DNA of 6,798 nucleotides from Thermotogaceae bacterium (lineage in GTDB: Bacteria > Thermotogota > Thermotogae > Thermotogales > Thermotogaceae): contig JAGHBG010000104.1 of the NCBI GenBank assembly GCA_021161105.1, forward strand, positions 1-6,798. The letters are read 5' to 3'. The stretch's first letter is position 1. Each line of letters begins with the position of its first letter. The notes beneath the pieces are model-generated. The model was not told the origin of the DNA. It did not search any database and saw only the letters and a list, made by a program, of their open reading frames with translations. The position numbers and the translations under genes are program-made. Positions 4,578 through 6,798 of the stretch are shown piece after piece.

Positions 4578-6483
4578 ACGATATTTTAGCGCCAGGCTCT
4601 ATTTCTCCTTCTACTGTTATGAGCTTCAGCTTATCTCCATATTTTGCTGCCAGGAGCATTCCCCGGGATTCAAAGCCAAAGAGTTTCCTTGGTTTTAGGT
4701 TGACTACAACAACTATGAGCCTTCCTACAAGTTCTTCTGGTTTGTAATGCTTTGCAAGCCCTCCTACAAGCTGCCTTTTTCCAAGTTCTCCAAGGTCTAT
4801 GTCCATCCTTATGAGTTTTTCAGAGCCTTCTACTCTTTCTGCATTCAGGATTTTTGCGACTCTCAAGTCCACCTTGGCAAAATCATCTATGGTTATTACG
4901 CCGGTTTCTACTTCTTTCATTTCTTTGTTCACCTCCACAACTTTCTTGAATTTGGAAAGATCAATTTTTTCAAACAAAGGCTTCCCGTGACTAATTTGAG
5001 CACCTGCTCTTAAAATCCCCCATTTCTCAAGGTGTCCAAAGGTAGGTTTTTCATCAAATCCAAGCCTTTTCAAAACTTCTTCAGAAGAGTCAGGCATAAC
5101 TGGAAGAGCCATTAAAGCAACTTTTAATATACCTTCCATTGTGTTGTAAAGAACCGTGGCAAGCCTTTCTTTGTTCTCTTCTTTTGCGAGGATCCATGGG
5201 CGCGTTCTGTCAAAGTATGTATTGAGGTAAGCTATGTAGTTCCATAACACATCAAGAGCCTCCGTTAGTTTATAGTTGTCCATAAGCTTCACAAATTTTT
5301 TGACAGTTTTATTTGTTTCTTCAATTAAAGCTCTGTCTATTTCTTCATTCTCATATGGGCGGGGAACCTTGGAATCAAAATGCTTTTTGACCATAGCAAG
5401 GGTTCTGTGAAGGAGGTTGCCGTAATCGTTAGCAAGGTCAGAATTGAGCCTTCTCACAAGTTTTTCCTCCGAAAAATCACCATCTTTTCCAAAGACTATA
5501 TCCCTGACAAGATAGTATCTTACAACATCGTTGCTATATTTTTTGACGAATTCCCTTGGATCTATGGCGTTTCCAAGAGATTTGGATATTTTTTGACCGT
5601 TAACGGTTAGCCATCCATGTGCAAATACTTTCTCTGGAAGAGGCAGACCCACTGACATAAGCATGGCTGGCCATATAAGAGAGTGGAATCTGTTAATCTC
5701 CTTACCGATGAGATGAAGATCTGCAGGCCAATATTTTTTAAACTTTTCGTCTCCCCTGCCGTATCCCAGCGCAGATACATAATTTATAAGAGCATCAACC
5801 CAGACATATATCACATGATCTTCATCACCGGGAAAAGGTATTCCCCATTTGAATGTTGTCCTTGTTATCGATATATCTTTTAAACCTTTTTCCAAAATTT
5901 TTAGCATTTCGTTTCTTCTGAAATCAGGCTCAACAAAATCGGGATTTTCTTCAAAGTGTCTTTTCAAAGCATCGTTGTATTTGGATAACCTGAAAAAGTA
6001 ATTCTCCTCCTCAACCCATTTAACTTCTCTTCCACATACGGGACATACTTTTTTTCCATCTTTTTCAACAACTTCTTCGTCGTCGTAGTAAGTTTCACAG
6101 TGTACACAGTACCATGCTGAATAAGTTCCTTTATATACATCACCGTTCTCCTTCATCTTTTGAACGAAAAATTTAACTGTTTCTTCGTGTTCAGGGTCTG
6201 TTGTTCTTATAAAATAATCATTGGTTATCTTTAAATCCTTCCAAAGGTCCTTGAATTTTTGCGCAAGCTCATCGCAAAACTCTTTTGGTTTTTTTCCTTT
6301 AGCCTGAGCTGCCTGAAGTATTTTAAGGCCATGTTCATCGGTTCCAGTGAGGAAGAAAACATCATATCCCATAAACCTTTTATACCGTGCGATTATGTCA
6401 GCGATTATCGTGGTGTAAGCACTTCCAATATGAGGTTCCGCATTAACATAATATATAGGTGTGGTTATGTAAAATTTTCTCAC
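4576..6483 (-). CDS. metG: Methionyl-tRNA synthetase with C-terminal tRNA-binding domain
   Basis: The 635-residue enzyme charges tRNA-Met with methionine using ATP in the cytoplasm, and is essential. The class I catalytic core shows the HIGH-type motif as HIGS (18-21) and KMSKS as KISKS (298-302). The connective domain has one zinc knuckle, C126/C129 and C147/C150 (CVHC...CPVC). An anticodon-binding helical domain follows (about 345-490, with FDRTRPW at 424-430). Residues about 530-635 are a Trbp111/EMAP-II-like tRNA-binding OB fold (IDDFAKVDLRVAKI, later SRGMLLAAKYGD), which usually mediates dimerisation. Length fits the long bacterial form. The start codon is GTG: RKFYITTPIYYVN follows directly, and GGAGGTGAT (6495-6487) is correctly spaced. 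GTG overlaps the upstream gene's TGA as GTGA, so translation is probably coupled. HIGS in place of HIGH is, as I recall, common in Thermotogota. All key residues are present. Confidence 0.98.
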   Translation of the reverse strand: MRKFYITTPIYYVNAEPHIGSAYTTIIADIIARYKRFMGYDVFFLTGTDEHGLKILQAAQAKGKKPKEFCDELAQKFKDLWKDLKITNDYFIRTTDPEHEETVKFFVQKMKENGDVYKGTYSAWYCVHCETYYDDEEVVEKDGKKVCPVCGREVKWVEEENYFFRLSKYNDALKRHFEENPDFVEPDFRRNEMLKILEKGLKDISITRTTFKWGIPFPGDEDHVIYVWVDALINYVSALGYGRGDEKFKKYWPADLHLIGKEINRFHSLIWPAMLMSVGLPLPEKVFAHGWLTVNGQKISKSLGNAIDPREFVKKYSNDVVRYYLVRDIVFGKDGDFSEEKLVRRLNSDLANDYGNLLHRTLAMVKKHFDSKVPRPYENEEIDRALIEETNKTVKKFVKLMDNYKLTEALDVLWNYIAYLNTYFDRTRPWILAKEENKERLATVLYNTMEGILKVALMALPVMPDSSEEVLKRLGFDEKPTFGHLEKWGILRAGAQISHGKPLFEKIDLSKFKKVVEVNKEMKEVETGVITIDDFAKVDLRVAKILNAERVEGSEKLIRMDIDLGELGKRQLVGGLAKHYKPEELVGRLIVVVVNLKPRKLFGFESRGMLLAAKYGDKLKLITVEGEIEPGAKIS

Positions 6484-6798
6484 TTCATCACCTCCAGGTT
6501 TATTATTTCCTCTCCGTCGTAGTTTATTGAGAAGTCGTCTTTAAACAAGGCCACAACTTCGCCAAGCGTTATATAAGAGAATCCTTGAATCATAGCATAT
6601 GGAGGAAATTCCATAGAAAGTACACATTTTTCCACATCGCCCTTGAAGAGATAGAAGTAAACTTCTTTCTCAAGGCCAAATCTTTCAAATATTCTGTATG
6701 CTACATTCAAAAAAGAATTTTCTCTATTGAAAGAGAATTCTTCTGATTTTCTTCTAAGTATTGCTTTTATCTTTATTTCTTCAGGTAAATTTTCTGTA
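6480..6798 (-). CDS. Unrecognised protein upstream of metG, 5' truncated by window edge
   Basis: The frame is open from the right edge of the window to the TGA at 6480-6482, giving about 105 visible residues. The first available start in view is a TTG at 6710, but the open frame continues upstream with charged, protein-like sequence (LPEEIKIKAILRRKSEEFSF), so the real start is probably outside the window. I recognise no family. The visible part has mixed helices and strands, a phenylalanine/tyrosine-rich centre (KEVYFYLFKGD), an aliphatic/aromatic patch (PPYAMIQGFSYITLGEVVAL) and an acidic tail (DGEEIINLEVMK). There is no membrane segment or metal motif. Its stop overlaps the metG start by 4 bp, and metG's ribosome site lies inside its last codons. 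It is therefore co-transcribed and probably translationally coupled with metG. A function tied to translation is possible from context but not shown. Confidence 0.8.
   Translation of the reverse strand, partial: TENLPEEIKIKAILRRKSEEFSFNRENSFLNVAYRIFERFGLEKEVYFYLFKGDVEKCVLSMEFPPYAMIQGFSYITLGEVVALFKDDFSINYDGEEIINLEVMK

Overview
The window most likely comes from a bacterium of the Thermotogota (Thermotogales/Kosmotogales type). The best evidence is the methionyl-tRNA synthetase: it has the IYYVNAEPHIGSAYTT amino end, one four-cysteine zinc knuckle and a fused carboxy-terminal tRNA-binding domain, the arrangement I associate with Thermotoga-like proteins. Low to moderate GC, lysine/glutamate-rich proteins and strong GGAGG ribosome sites fit this. 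The genus cannot be fixed from sequence alone.

Left part (1-1603). The 3' end of an AT-rich GAF-GGDEF diguanylate cyclase gene reads rightward off the window edge. Facing it is a decayed short-chain dehydrogenase/reductase (SDR) pseudogene with a lost start codon, two frameshifts and a small deletion. A short gene-free stretch and a GC-rich terminator hairpin follow.

Middle part (1604-4575). A single leftward gene encodes a secreted or membrane-anchored calcineurin-like metallophosphoesterase, with its own promoter and terminator. Just upstream of that promoter is a degenerate insertion sequence of about 0.72 kb, bounded by imperfect 26-bp inverted repeats and holding broken pieces of a Mutator/IS256-type transposase. 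Next is a rightward YbhB/PEBP-family gene with an extended -10 promoter and an upstream cluster of TTGTGAA half-sites. It appears able to make both a lipoprotein and, from a strong internal Shine-Dalgarno, a cytoplasmic form. A near-consensus promoter after it points at a strong terminator about 60-70 bp away and may make a short transcript.

Right part (4576-6798). metG runs leftward from a GTG start that overlaps the stop of an unrecognised upstream gene, which continues off the right edge; the two are probably translationally coupled. The GC-rich hairpin at 4547-4563 closes both metG and the convergent PEBP region.

The genes do not form one pathway. This is ordinary chromosomal housekeeping DNA (the metG operon) next to a patchwork of single genes, a relic IS and a pseudogene. 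I do not see a convincing undescribed multi-gene system. The points most worth following are the dual-start PEBP gene, the IS relic, the stepwise SDR decay and the orphan promoter-terminator unit.
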